Of a stretch of 64,000 bases of DNA, positions 31,426 through 41,809 are shown one piece after another. This stretch comes from Streptomyces geranii (GTDB lineage Bacteria > Actinomycetota > Actinomycetes > Streptomycetales > Streptomycetaceae), in NCBI RefSeq assembly GCF_002954775.1, contig NZ_PJME01000022.1, positions 87,569 to 151,568 on the forward strand. Reading direction: 5' to 3'. The first letter of the stretch is position 1. The number at the start of each line of letters is the position of its first letter. The notes beneath the pieces are model-generated. The model saw only the letters and a program-made list of their open reading frames with translations, made no database searches and was not told the origin of the DNA. Position numbers and translations under genes: made by a program.

Positions 31426-32076
31426 CTAGTCGTCTGCGTCGTCTGTACCCGGAGCATCTGGAGCGTCCGGATCGAACGACGGAACACCTTCCTGCGTCTC
31501 GGCCTCGATCGCGTCCGCCTCCGGAAGGAAGGGCGCGAGCTCCGGGAGCTCGTCCAGGCCACGCAGGCCCATTCGCTCCAGGAAGTAGTTCGTCGTCACG
31601 TACAGGATCGCACCTGTTTCGGGTTCCGTGCCCGCCTCCGCCACCAGACCCCGCTGGAGGAGGGTGCGCATCACACCGTCACAGTTCACTCCGCGCACCG
31701 CGGAGACCCGGCTGCGGCTGACCGGCTGCCGGTACGCGACGACCGCGAGCGTCTCCAGCGCGGCCTGGGTCAGCCGGGCCTGCTGGCCGTCCAGGACGAA
31801 GCGCTCCACGGCCAGGGCGTACGCGGCCCGGCTGTAGAACCGCCAGCCGTTCGCGACGTGCCGCAGCTCGAAGCCGCGCCCCTGTGCGGCGTACTCGCCC
31901 GCCAGCTCGCGCAGCGCCCTGGTGATCTGCCGCTTCGGCCGCTCCAGGATCTTCGACAGGTGTTCCTCGGTCGCGGGCTCGTCCACGACCATGAGGACGG
32001 CTTCCAGGGCCGGCTTCAGATCGAGGTCGGCGACGCCGAGCGGCCCCGCCGACACCTCGGTGGTCTCGTCGCTCAC
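31426..32076 (-). CDS. scpB: Condensin subunit ScpB
   Basis: The 216-residue protein has the two winged-helix domains of ScpB (L-K-P-A-L-E-A-V-L-M-V-V-D-E-P-A-T and L-E-T-L-A-V-V-A-Y-R-Q-P-V-S-R) and an acidic C-terminal tail. It dimerises and binds ScpA to form the kleisin part of the SMC complex that organises the chromosome. The GTG start overlaps scpA's stop by four bases. Confidence 0.95.
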   Translation of the reverse strand: MSDETTEVSAGPLGVADLDLKPALEAVLMVVDEPATEEHLSKILERPKRQITRALRELAGEYAAQGRGFELRHVANGWRFYSRAAYALAVERFVLDGQQARLTQAALETLAVVAYRQPVSRSRVSAVRGVNCDGVMRTLLQRGLVAEAGTEPETGAILYVTTNYFLERMGLRGLDELPELAPFLPEADAIEAETQEGVPSFDPDAPDAPGTDDADD

Positions 32077-33182
32077 GCCTTCTCCTCCTGCTCCTGCTGC
32101 TCCTTCTGCGGCTTCTCCTCCGGCACCTCAGGCGGCCGGTCGAACTCGTCGGTGACCGTGGGCGCCTCGTCGCCCTCCCCGCCCGTCCAGCGCACCACCA
32201 GCTCCCCCAGGGCGGTCTCCTGGTCCAGGGCGACGGCCTTCTCCCGGTACAGCTCCAGCAGGGCCAGGAAGCGCGCCACGACGGTGAGGGTGTCGTCGGC
32301 GTCCGCGACGAGGTCCTGGAAGGTGGCCTCGCCCAGCTCCCGCAGCCGCGCGACCACGATCCCGGCCTGCTCCTGGACGCTCACCAGGGGCGCGTGGATG
32401 TGGTCGACGTACACCTGGGGCCTGGGCTTCGGCTGCATCGCCTTCACGGCGAGCTTCGCGAACCCCTCCGCCCCGATGCTGATGACGACCTCGGGCAGCA
32501 GCTCGGCGAGATGGTCCTCAAGTCCGACCGTACGGGGATAACGGCGGGCCTCGTCGTCGAGGCGGCGGCTGAGGATGTCGGCGATCTGTTTGTACGCCCG
32601 GTACTGGAGCAGCCGCGCGAACAGCAGGTCCCGTGCTTCCAGGAGGGCCAGGTCGGCCTCGTCCTCGACCTCGGCGGCGGGCAGCAGCCGCGCGGCCTTC
32701 AGGTCCAGCAGGGTGGCCGCGACGACCAGGAACTCGGTCGTCTGGTCGAGGTCCCAGTCCGGGCCCATCGCCCTGATGTGCGACATGAACTCGTCGGTCA
32801 CCTTGGAGAGGGCGACCTCGGTGACGTCCAGCTTGTGCTTGGAGATCAGCTGGAGGAGGAGGTCGAACGGCCCCTCGAAGTTGGCGAGCCGGATCCTGAA
32901 GACCCCGTCATCGGGTTCGGCGGGCGGAGCGGCCTCGGCGAGCGGGGCGGGCTCGGCAGGCGGCGCGGGCTCCGGTTCGGGCTCCGGACCGGTTTCCGGT
33001 TCCGCTGCCGGAACCGGGGTCTCCGGTACGTCCTCGGCCACCGGAACGACCGCGACCGGCTCCTCGGGAGCCTCGACGCGCTCCTCGACCGGAACCGGCG
33101 GCGAGCCCCCCGGACCCCGCCCCAGCACACGCCGACGGCCGGCGGGGCCGGGGCCGGATGCGGGGGCGTCGTTCGAGGTCAT
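32073..33182 (-). CDS. scpA: Condensin kleisin subunit ScpA
   Basis: The 369-residue protein carries an unusually long N-terminal extension (~95 residues, Pro/Glu/Val/Ala-rich with P-E-P-E-P repeats). The ScpA core follows: F-R-I-R-L-A-N-F-E-G-P-F-D-L-L-L-Q-L-I, then L-L-D-L-K-A-A-R-L-L-P and the C-terminal winged helix. ScpA bridges the SMC heads together with ScpB. The C-terminus ends in a Glu/Gln/Lys stretch. It lies 17 bases after the RHH-domain gene. Confidence 0.94.
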   Translation of the reverse strand: MTSNDAPASGPGPAGRRRVLGRGPGGSPPVPVEERVEAPEEPVAVVPVAEDVPETPVPAAEPETGPEPEPEPAPPAEPAPLAEAAPPAEPDDGVFRIRLANFEGPFDLLLQLISKHKLDVTEVALSKVTDEFMSHIRAMGPDWDLDQTTEFLVVAATLLDLKAARLLPAAEVEDEADLALLEARDLLFARLLQYRAYKQIADILSRRLDDEARRYPRTVGLEDHLAELLPEVVISIGAEGFAKLAVKAMQPKPRPQVYVDHIHAPLVSVQEQAGIVVARLRELGEATFQDLVADADDTLTVVARFLALLELYREKAVALDQETALGELVVRWTGGEGDEAPTVTDEFDRPPEVPEEKPQKEQQEQEEKA

Positions 33183-33199
33183 GGCCCCGCAGGCTACCG

Positions 33200-33793
33200 C
33201 TAGCGCCCGCGCAACCGTCGTACGAGGATGCTCGCGTCTCCGCGGGACTCCAGATCCGCGAGGACCACCGCGACCGCCTCGCGCACGATCCGTCCGCGGT
33301 CGACCGCGAGGCCGTGCTCGCCCCGGAGCACCAGACGCGCGTGCTCCAGGTCCATCAGCTCCTCGGCGGAGACGTACACCGTGATCTTCTCGTCGTGCCG
33401 CTCGCGCCCGCTGGGCCGCCGCGAGGGCGCCCGTCCGCGCTTGCGGGACGCCGACACCGACTGCGGTGAGGGCCCCTGCTGTCCGGAGGCAGAACCTTCC
33501 TGCTCCCCCGGCCGCCGTCCCGAACGCTCCGCGGTGGCCGCGCGGCTGCGCGACTCCCCGGCGTCGCCGGGGTCCGCGCCGGTGGCGACATGCTCGTCGC
33601 CGTCGCCGTCACCGCCCTGGACGGGCACCGAGTGCGGCGCGTCCGCCGCGGCGGCCCCGTCGCTCTCCCCGGCGGGACCCGGTACCCGGGGCTCGCCGCC
33701 CGCCTGGCGCCTGGGAGTGGACGACTGGAGCGCCATGCCCCCGGTGGTACGGAACAGCTCGTCGGCCCCCGGCAGACTCACTCGGCGTGACAC
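33200..33793 (-). CDS. Disordered protein with C-terminal ribbon-helix-helix-like domain, parA partner
   Basis: Of 197 residues, the first ~130 are low-complexity (Gly/Ala/Ser/Arg). The last ~65 read D-E-K-I-T-V-Y-V-S-A-E-E-L-M-D-L-E-H-A-R and R-G-R-I-V-R-E-A-V-A-V-V-L-A-D-L-E, the strand-helix-helix pattern of RHH DNA-binding proteins. The gene starts inside the end of the ParA-like gene (16-base overlap). I suggest it is the DNA- or partner-binding protein for this ParA, in the place of a ParB. That is inference; no ParB-type nuclease fold is present. Confidence 0.7.
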   Translation of the reverse strand: MSRRVSLPGADELFRTTGGMALQSSTPRRQAGGEPRVPGPAGESDGAAAADAPHSVPVQGGDGDGDEHVATGADPGDAGESRSRAATAERSGRRPGEQEGSASGQQGPSPQSVSASRKRGRAPSRRPSGRERHDEKITVYVSAEELMDLEHARLVLRGEHGLAVDRGRIVREAVAVVLADLESRGDASILVRRLRGR

Positions 33794-34956
33794 CGGGCGA
33801 GCACCTCCCTGGCGAGCTGGCGATAGGCGGCGGCACCGACGGAGTTGGAGGCGTACGTCGTGATCGGCTCACCGGCGACCGTGGTCTCCGGGAAGCGGAC
33901 CGTGCGCCCGATGACCGTGTGGTAGACGTGCTCGTCGAAGGCCTCGACGACCCGTGCGAGCACCTCACGGCTGTGCACCGTGCGCGAGTCGTACATCGTG
34001 GCGAGGATGCCGTCGAGCTCCAGCTCCGGGTTGAGCCGCTCCTGGACCTTCTCGATGGTCTCCGTCAGCAGCGCGACACCGCGCAGGGCGAAGAACTCGC
34101 ACTCCAGAGGCACTATCACCTTGTGAGCCGCCGTCAGGGCGTTCACCGTGAGCAGGCCGAGCGAGGGCTGACAGTCGATCACGATGTAGTCGTAGTCGGC
34201 CATGAGCGGCTTGAGGGCGCGCTGGAGCGTCGACTCGCGCGCGACCTCCGACACCAGCTGCACCTCGGCCGCCGACAGGTCGATGTTGCTCGGCAGCAGG
34301 TCCATGTTCGGGACCGCGGTCTTCAGGAGGACCTCGTCCGCGGACATCCCCCGCTCCATGAGCAGGTTGTAGACCGTCAGGTCGAGTTCCATCGGGTTCA
34401 CCCCGAGGCCCACGGAGAGGGCGCCCTGCGGGTCGAAGTCGACCAGCAGGACCCGGCGTCCGTACTCCGCGAGCGCGGCACCCAGGTTGATGGTCGACGT
34501 GGTCTTGCCCACGCCGCCCTTCTGGTTGCACATCGCGATGATCGTCGCGGGTCCGTGACTGGTCAGCGGACCCGGGATCGGGAAGTACGGCAGCGGGCGT
34601 CCGGTCGGACCGATGCGCTCGCGGCGCTGTCGGGCCGCGTCGGGCGCGAGCGTGGCCGCGTACTCCGGATCGGGCTCGTACTCGGCGTCGGGGTCGTAGA
34701 AGTGCCCGTCGGGCAGTTCGTCGTAGTCGGCGAAGTGGTTGTGGACCCCGCCACTACCGTCGCCGGCCATGGCGTTCACGTGATGGCCATCCATGCTCAT
34801 GTGTGCTGGCTGAGTCACCACCGGCATCCGGTGACCCTGGTGGGCTGCGAAGGTGCGGACGGCTACGGAGCCGACAGCCGCGAGCTCCGTGGGGCCCGAG
34901 CCCCGCGCCGGCGTTCCTGGTTGACCACCCCCGGGAGTAAATGTCGACTCATTCAC
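33778..34956 (-). CDS. parA: ParA-family ATPase
   Basis: The 392-residue ATPase has the deviant Walker A, C-N-Q-K-G-G-V-G-K-T-T (residues ~144-154), V-D-F-D-P-Q-G and D-Y-I-V-I-D-C-Q-P. These are the marks of ParA proteins, which form ATP-dependent dimers on DNA. This is the second, scp-linked actinobacterial ParA (the Rv1708 position), not the origin-proximal parAB. A ~135-residue N-terminal extension is acidic and Tyr/Asp/Pro-rich. The GTG start has a strong AAGGAGG site. It heads the segregation operon parA-RHH-scpA-scpB-rluB. Confidence 0.92.
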   Translation of the reverse strand: MNESTFTPGGGQPGTPARGSGPTELAAVGSVAVRTFAAHQGHRMPVVTQPAHMSMDGHHVNAMAGDGSGGVHNHFADYDELPDGHFYDPDAEYEPDPEYAATLAPDAARQRRERIGPTGRPLPYFPIPGPLTSHGPATIIAMCNQKGGVGKTTSTINLGAALAEYGRRVLLVDFDPQGALSVGLGVNPMELDLTVYNLLMERGMSADEVLLKTAVPNMDLLPSNIDLSAAEVQLVSEVARESTLQRALKPLMADYDYIVIDCQPSLGLLTVNALTAAHKVIVPLECEFFALRGVALLTETIEKVQERLNPELELDGILATMYDSRTVHSREVLARVVEAFDEHVYHTVIGRTVRFPETTVAGEPITTYASNSVGAAAYRQLAREVLARCHAE

Positions 34957-35360
34957 AAGTCGTCTTACCTCCTTGGTGACCAGGAAACTTCTCGATAGGT
35001 CAGCGTGGCACCATGCCGACGGTTGGCGACTCTATGGCGTGTCGGCCGTTCGCAGCAACACAATCCGCCGGACCCGGCCCGATGTGTCGGCAATGAAACA
35101 TCCCTCTGTCAAGGGCGTACGGCCGTCGCACGGCAGGTTCCACCGGTGCGCGAATCGGTTGAAGCGTTACGTTCGAGGCGAGTTGAACGAGTGTCGCAAA
35201 GTGACCATACACACATCCGGCCGGACCTTGTCGGGCAAGGTCCGGCGGGGTGCGGGGCGTTGACGAGGCCTGTTGACGTATCGCCTTTTACCCGCTGATG
35301 ACTTGGTCTTTTTGTCGACCGGGAGGCCCTGCGGAGCGGCCCGGCGGGCCAGGTCACGAC
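34957..35360. other. Intergenic region upstream of the parA operon
   Basis: These ~400 bases hold the parA-operon promoter and the ald terminator region and no credible gene. The part from 34975 to 35220 is less GC-rich. GGCCCG and CGGGCC (35338-35350) make a short hairpin after ald, followed on the minus strand by an A-run (35310-35315). A separate perfect hairpin lies at 35221-35245. Confidence 0.5.
35221..35245. terminator. Perfect hairpin, probable ald terminator
   Basis: CCGGACCTTG-TCGGG-CAAGGTCCGG is a ten-base-pair perfect stem with a five-base loop, 115 bases beyond the ald stop. An operator role in the parA promoter region is the alternative. Confidence 0.5.
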
Positions 35361-36485
35361 TCAGCCGAGCAGCGACTCCAGTTCGACGTGCTCCAGCCCG
35401 TGCGCCTCGGCGACCTCGCGGTAGACGACCTTGCCGTCATGGGTGTTGAGGCCCTTGGCGAGCGCCGGATCCCGGCGCAGCGCGGCGACCCAGCCGCGGT
35501 CGGCGAGTTCCACGATGTACGGCAGCGTGGCGTTGGTGAGGGCGTAGGTCGAGGTGTTGGGCACCGCGCCGGGCATGTTGGCGACGCAGTAGAAGACCGA
35601 TCCGTGGACGGGGAAGGTCGGTTCGGCGTGGGTCGTGGGGCGCGAGTCCTCGAAGCAGCCGCCCTGGTCGATCGCGATGTCGACGAGCACGCTTCCGGGC
35701 TTCATCCGCGACACGAGTTCGTTGGTGACGAGCTTCGGGGCCTTGGCGCCGGGGATGAGCACGGCGCCGATCACGAGGTCGGCGTCCAGGACGGCCTTCT
35801 CCAACTCGAAGGAGTTGGACATGATCGCCCGGACCTTGGTGCCGAACACCTTGTCGGCCTCGCGCAGCTTGTTGATGTCGCGGTCGAGCAGCGTGACGTG
35901 GAAGCCCATGCCCACGGCGATCTGCGTGGCGTTCCAGCCGGAGACGCCGCCGCCGATGACGACGGCCCGCGCGGGCTGCGTGCCGGGGACACCGCCGGGG
36001 AGCACACCGCGTCCGCCGACCGAGCGCATCAGGTGGTAGGCGCCGACCTGCGGGGCCAGCCGGCCGGCGACCTCCGACATCGGGGCGAGCAGCGGCAGGG
36101 CGCGACCGGGCAGTTCGACGGTCTCGTACGCGATCGCGGTGGTGCCGGACGCGACGAGCGCGTCGGTGCACTCCTTGGAGGCGGCCAGGTGCAGGTACGT
36201 GAAGAGCGTCTGGTCCTTGCGGAGGCGGTGGTACTCCTCGGCGATGGGCTCCTTGACCTTCAGCAGCAGGTCGGCGCTGGCCCACACCTCGTCGGCCGTC
36301 TCCAGGATGCGCGCGCCCGCGGCCACGAACTCGTCGTCCGTGATCGAGGAGCCGACGCCGGCGTTCCGCTCGATGACGACCTGGTGGCCGTGGCGCACCA
36401 GTTCGTGCACTCCGGCCGGGGTGATGGCCACGCGGAACTCGTTGTTCTTGACCTCGCGGGGGATGCCGACCTTCACGTCGATCAC
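35361..36485 (-). CDS. ald: Alanine dehydrogenase
   Basis: The 374-residue protein starts with GTG at 36485 (AAGGA upstream). It has V-G-I-P-R-E-V-K-N-N-E-F-R-V-A, the pyruvate-binding K-V-K-E-P, catalytic H-L-A-A (residue ~96), and an NAD site, V-I-G-G-G-V-S-G-W-N-A. It interconverts L-alanine and pyruvate with NADH and ammonia, and in actinobacteria links nitrogen and carbon metabolism. The longer frame to 36524 lacks conservation. It is not part of the core segregation block in mycobacteria. Confidence 0.96.
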   Translation of the reverse strand: MIDVKVGIPREVKNNEFRVAITPAGVHELVRHGHQVVIERNAGVGSSITDDEFVAAGARILETADEVWASADLLLKVKEPIAEEYHRLRKDQTLFTYLHLAASKECTDALVASGTTAIAYETVELPGRALPLLAPMSEVAGRLAPQVGAYHLMRSVGGRGVLPGGVPGTQPARAVVIGGGVSGWNATQIAVGMGFHVTLLDRDINKLREADKVFGTKVRAIMSNSFELEKAVLDADLVIGAVLIPGAKAPKLVTNELVSRMKPGSVLVDIAIDQGGCFEDSRPTTHAEPTFPVHGSVFYCVANMPGAVPNTSTYALTNATLPYIVELADRGWVAALRRDPALAKGLNTHDGKVVYREVAEAHGLEHVELESLLG

Positions 36486-36619
36486 GGTCCTTGGCTCAGA
36501 GGGTGTGGGGGCATAGCAATACATACCCGGACGTGCGAGGGCACACCAGGAGACCGCAGGAGAAGGCGCGGTAGAGCCAGTTTAATGAAGGCGTTCTCGG
36601 TGTCTAGCCTTTCAATGCA

Positions 36620-38695
36620 TCAATCTTCGACTGATGTACTACGGATTTCGTAGGCGTTAGCACCGTGTTCCGCCTCTGGATCATCCGTAGGGCCCTCCGG
36701 CTCGTCGTCCAGCAGCCGCTCGGCCGCACCCCGGTGCAGCCGCGCCGCCGCCGGATCGCCGAGGTGCTCCAGCGTGTCGGCCAGCCGCAGCTGGAGCGCC
36801 GCCTGCAGCCGTACGTCGTCCGCGCGCCGCGCCCACTCCACCGCCTCCTGGCAGGTGCGCAGCGACTCCTCGGGCCGCCCGGCGTACTCCTGGACCCGGG
36901 CCAGCTCGCTCAACGCGCGCGCGTGGGCGCCCACATCGCCGTTCTTGCGGTGCCCGGCCACCGCGGCACGCCAGTTGCGCAGCGCCTCGCCGTAACGGCC
37001 CGCGTAGGTGTGCGCGGCGGCGATACGGCCGTACAGCCGGGCGGCGTCCTCGCGCTCGTCGCGCGCCAGGCGCTGGGCGAGCGCGCGGCCGTACCAGTCG
37101 GCGGCCCGGTCGTGGTCCCCCAGCTCCTGGTGCGCGCCCCCTACGGATTCCATCGCGCGCCCGGTCGCATACGGGTCGTTCGCCTCGCGTCCGGCGTCCA
37201 GCGCGGCCCGGTAGCGGGCCAGCGCGTCGGTCGTACGGCCGGTCTGGGCGTCCAGGTCGGCGAGGTTCAGCAGGGCGGCGGCCCGTTCGCGGGGCAGGTT
37301 CCGGCGTTCGGCGACGTCGAGGACGAGCCGGTGGACGCCGTACAGGTCGGGTGCGGCGGCCTGGGTGCCGATGTGCGCGACCATCGCCTTGACCAGGGCC
37401 GACATCAGGCGGCGGGCCAGCGTGTCCAGTTCCCCGTCGGCGACGGCCGTGCGCGCGGCGGCGAGCAGGGCGGGCCTGCGGATGGTCAGCCAGTCCGCCG
37501 CCGCCCTCGGGTTGGGGAAGCGCAGCGTGCTGGGCGTGCCGAGGAGCTTCTCGCGGGCCAGCGGGCTGTCGGTCTCGGTGATCGCCCGGCAGGACACCAG
37601 CAGCCGTACCGTCCGCTCCAGCATCCGCGCGCGGGCCAGCTGCAGTTCGGCCGGACGGTCCTGGGAGTCCGCCAGAGGGCGCAGGAGGGGCAGCAGGCAG
37701 CCGGGGACCTCGTACTGCGGCAGAGGCGAGTCAACGGCCGTCAGGAGGCTCAGGGCGACGAAGTCGTCCAGGGTGGCGCGGGCGCCGCCGACGGAGCAGC
37801 CGGCCAGCGCGGAGGCCGTCTGGGGGTCCACGAGGCCGCCGGGGGCCAGGGAGAGCAGTCGCAGTATCCGGGCGGCCGGGGTCGGCAGCGAGGCGTACAC
37901 GAGGCGGAAGACGCGGCTCAGGGCGGTGCCGTCGTCGCCCTCGGCGTGCAGTTGTTTCGCGAGGTCGGAGACCGCCGACTTGGGCCGGGCCGCGAGCCAG
38001 CCGCCGGCCAGCATCAGCGCGGCGGGCTGGCCCTGGCAGACCTCGGCGAGTCCTTCGGCGGAGCGCGGGTCCACGGTGACGCGTACGGAGCCCGTGAAGC
38101 GGCCCAGCAGCTCCACGGCGGACTTGGTGTCGAGGCCGCCCAGGGTGCACGGGCGGACGTCGGAGATCCCGGTCAGCGGGCCGCCGGAGACCGCGACGGC
38201 GAGGCAGTCGGGGTTGTCCGGGAGCAGCGCGTCGACCTGCTCGGCGTCGGCCGCGTCGTCGAGCAGGAGCAGCATCCGCCGGTCGGCCAGCGCGTCGCGC
38301 AGCGCCTCGGACAACTCGTCCTCGTCGGCGCCCGGCGGGGTCGGCAGGTCCAGGGCGGTGAGCAGTTCGCGCGCGGTGCGTTCGGTCGGCACGCGCGTGC
38401 CGTCGGGTTCGGCGAGGCGGGCCCGCAGCACGCCGTCCGGGTAACTGTCCGCGACCTGCCGGGCCAGCTCCTCGGCGAGGGCGGTGCGGCCCGATCCCGG
38501 CTTGCCCGCGATGAGCAGCACGCGTGCGCGTGGCGCCTTCCGGCCCGCGAGGGTGTCGAGTCCGGTGCGCTCGATGTCGGCGCGCAGCTCCTTCAACTCG
38601 CGTGTCCGGCCGAGGAACTGACTGACCGTAGGAGCGGGCGGCCGATCATTTCCGGACAGCTTCGTGCCGTCTGTGTCCACCGCCTGATCCGCCAC
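36620..38695 (-). CDS. STAND-type NTPase with TPR repeats
   Basis: The 691-residue protein has an NB-ARC-like nucleotide-binding domain followed by a helical spacer and TPR repeats (residues ~460-660, e.g. A-L-A-R-Y-R-A-A-L-D-A-G and G-R-Y-G-E-A-L-R-N-W-R-A-A). It resembles the C-terminal two thirds of AfsR-type regulators but has no DNA-binding domain. The P-loop G-K-P-G-S-G-R-T-A has arginine for the usual lysine, while Walker B R-M-L-L-L-L-D-D is kept. GTG at 38695 is favoured by GGGAG spacing; an in-frame GTG at 38704 is an alternative. Role unknown, probably a signalling scaffold. Confidence 0.8.
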   Translation of the reverse strand: MADQAVDTDGTKLSGNDRPPAPTVSQFLGRTRELKELRADIERTGLDTLAGRKAPRARVLLIAGKPGSGRTALAEELARQVADSYPDGVLRARLAEPDGTRVPTERTARELLTALDLPTPPGADEDELSEALRDALADRRMLLLLDDAADAEQVDALLPDNPDCLAVAVSGGPLTGISDVRPCTLGGLDTKSAVELLGRFTGSVRVTVDPRSAEGLAEVCQGQPAALMLAGGWLAARPKSAVSDLAKQLHAEGDDGTALSRVFRLVYASLPTPAARILRLLSLAPGGLVDPQTASALAGCSVGGARATLDDFVALSLLTAVDSPLPQYEVPGCLLPLLRPLADSQDRPAELQLARARMLERTVRLLVSCRAITETDSPLAREKLLGTPSTLRFPNPRAAADWLTIRRPALLAAARTAVADGELDTLARRLMSALVKAMVAHIGTQAAAPDLYGVHRLVLDVAERRNLPRERAAALLNLADLDAQTGRTTDALARYRAALDAGREANDPYATGRAMESVGGAHQELGDHDRAADWYGRALAQRLARDEREDAARLYGRIAAAHTYAGRYGEALRNWRAAVAGHRKNGDVGAHARALSELARVQEYAGRPEESLRTCQEAVEWARRADDVRLQAALQLRLADTLEHLGDPAAARLHRGAAERLLDDEPEGPTDDPEAEHGANAYEIRSTSVED

Positions 38696-38866
38696 GGGCC
38701 ACACTCCCGTCCACCTGCACGCGCAAGCCCGCCGGGACTCCGGTTCGGGCGTTTCCAGAGCCTAGTTCACGCTCTGCAACGATCTGCGCGGAGCGCGGCG
38801 GGCAGGTCGCCCGATCGGATCAGGCGATGGTCACACTGGAACGGGCAGTCGGCCCACTCCGGTGCC

Positions 38867-39496
38867 TCAGACCTCGAAGGGCCTGGCGGGCCAGGGCGCC
38901 TCGGCCGGGCGCAGCGCGTCGAGCCCGTCGCCCTGCTCGGCCGCCACCAGCGAAAGGACGCCCACGACGAGGCAGTTGTTGTGCAGCTCCCCGGCGAGGA
39001 CACCCCGGACGAGTTCGGCGACGGGCACGCGCGCGTGCTCCATGTCGGCCTCCTCGTCCTCGACCTCGAAGCGCTGTCCCTCGGCCTCGGAGAGGTTCCG
39101 GGCCAGGAAGATCCGTACGGCCTCGTCACAGCCGCCCGCGGTGGGGTAGACGTCGGTCAGCACCCGCCAGTCCTCGGCCTTGACGTGCGCCTCCTCGTAC
39201 AGCTCGCGCTGGGCCGCGTGCAGCGGATTCTCGCCAGGTACGTCGAGCAGGCCCGCCGGGATCTCCCACATCCGCTGCCGCACGGGGTGGCGGTACTGGC
39301 GGATCAGCAGGACCCGGCCCTCGTCGTCGAGGGCGAGGACGCCCACGGAGCCGGGGTGGACCTGGTAGTCGCGGCCCACCACCGAGCCGTCGGGCATGAC
39401 CACCTCGTCGGTGCGCACGGAGGTCTTGTTGCCCACGAAGGGGGTCTGGGTCGCCCGGATCTCCCACTCCTCCGGAGTGTCGTTGATGGTGGTCAT
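38867..39496 (-). CDS. NUDIX hydrolase, ADP-ribose pyrophosphatase type
   Basis: The 209-residue protein has a complete NUDIX box, G-L-L-D-V-P-G-E then R-E-L-Y-E-E-A, and the upstream Q-Y-R-H-P-V-R-Q-R-M-W-E-I-P-A-G typical of ADP-ribose pyrophosphatases. It should split ADP-ribose to AMP and ribose 5-phosphate. The gene holds the conserved place next to pyrG (Rv1700 position in M. tuberculosis). GGGAGGG precedes ATG at 39496. Confidence 0.92.
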   Translation of the reverse strand: MTTINDTPEEWEIRATQTPFVGNKTSVRTDEVVMPDGSVVGRDYQVHPGSVGVLALDDEGRVLLIRQYRHPVRQRMWEIPAGLLDVPGENPLHAAQRELYEEAHVKAEDWRVLTDVYPTAGGCDEAVRIFLARNLSEAEGQRFEVEDEEADMEHARVPVAELVRGVLAGELHNNCLVVGVLSLVAAEQGDGLDALRPAEAPWPARPFEV

Positions 39497-39561
39497 GTCG
39501 ACTCGCCCTCCCGCGTCCCGCACGTACGAAGAAAACCGTCAGAAGAATCCCGGCAAAAGAA

Positions 39562-39597
39562 ACCGGGGCACGCGCCCCAAAAGGCGCGCACCCCGGT
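39562..39597 (-). terminator. Hairpin terminator after pyrG
   Basis: ACCGGGG/CCCCGGT and CGCGCC/GGCGCG arms surround a CCAAAA loop, 19 bases beyond the pyrG stop. Confidence 0.75.
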
Positions 39598-39615
39598 CAC
39601 CGTACCGCTCCTGGA

Positions 39616-41298
<1,683 letters not shown>

Positions 41299-41809
41299 GG
41301 CCAAGGCGGGGCTCCCGTGGTCGCGGTCTGGGGTGCGGTACGGCCACCCGGCCCGGAGATTTCCGGGTTTTCACTGGAGGAGCCGTCGCTGCGGTTCGGG
41401 GGTTTCGTGCCCACCGGTCCACGGGCTACCAGGGTATCAGCGACCCGGGACGAAGGCTTCCGGCCACGCTCCGCGCACACGCGGACACCGATCCCGTACA
41501 CGAGTCACCATCACCCCGTCAGGCGCTCACCCGAAACAGTGCCCGCTCACCCGAGACTCACTCGTTCAGCGGACCCGGGTTGTCCGGAGCGGCACGCGGA
41601 TCATCTGAGTGCGTCGTATGCTCCTCGGACACTCGCTGCCGAGCCCGGCCGGCAACACGGCACCACCCCCGCCCGTAACCCCGGAACAACGAGAGCTCGT
41701 CAGTCTGTTGAGCAGAGATTTGGTGTTTGCTTCACCGCTCAACGACGCTTGACAACGAACCCTTGACCGCAAGAGCGAGACCCCCTTTTTTCGTTTCTCT
41801 GGGGGCGAC
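41299..41809. other. Divergent promoter region of pyrG and the GH15 gene
   Basis: No convincing gene is seen in these ~510 bases; short frames on both strands lack similarity. The stretch 41690-41805 is relatively AT-rich, with a TTGACA at 41749-41754, a TTGACC ten bases on, and a T6 run (41785-41790) before the GH15 ribosome binding site. It probably holds that gene's promoter. Confidence 0.45.

Noticed and set aside
33778..33793. Possible ParB at the parA partner
   Set aside because: The overlapping partner has an RHH-like C-terminus and no ParB nuclease or HTH motif.
36486..36524. Longer ald start at 36524
   Set aside because: The added residues (M-Y-C-Y-A-P-T-P) are not conserved, while the GTG at 36485 has AAGGA and begins the family sequence.
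41305..41800. Small ORFs between pyrG and the GH15 gene
   Set aside because: No homology, no ribosome binding sites, and mixed composition; treated as a promoter region.
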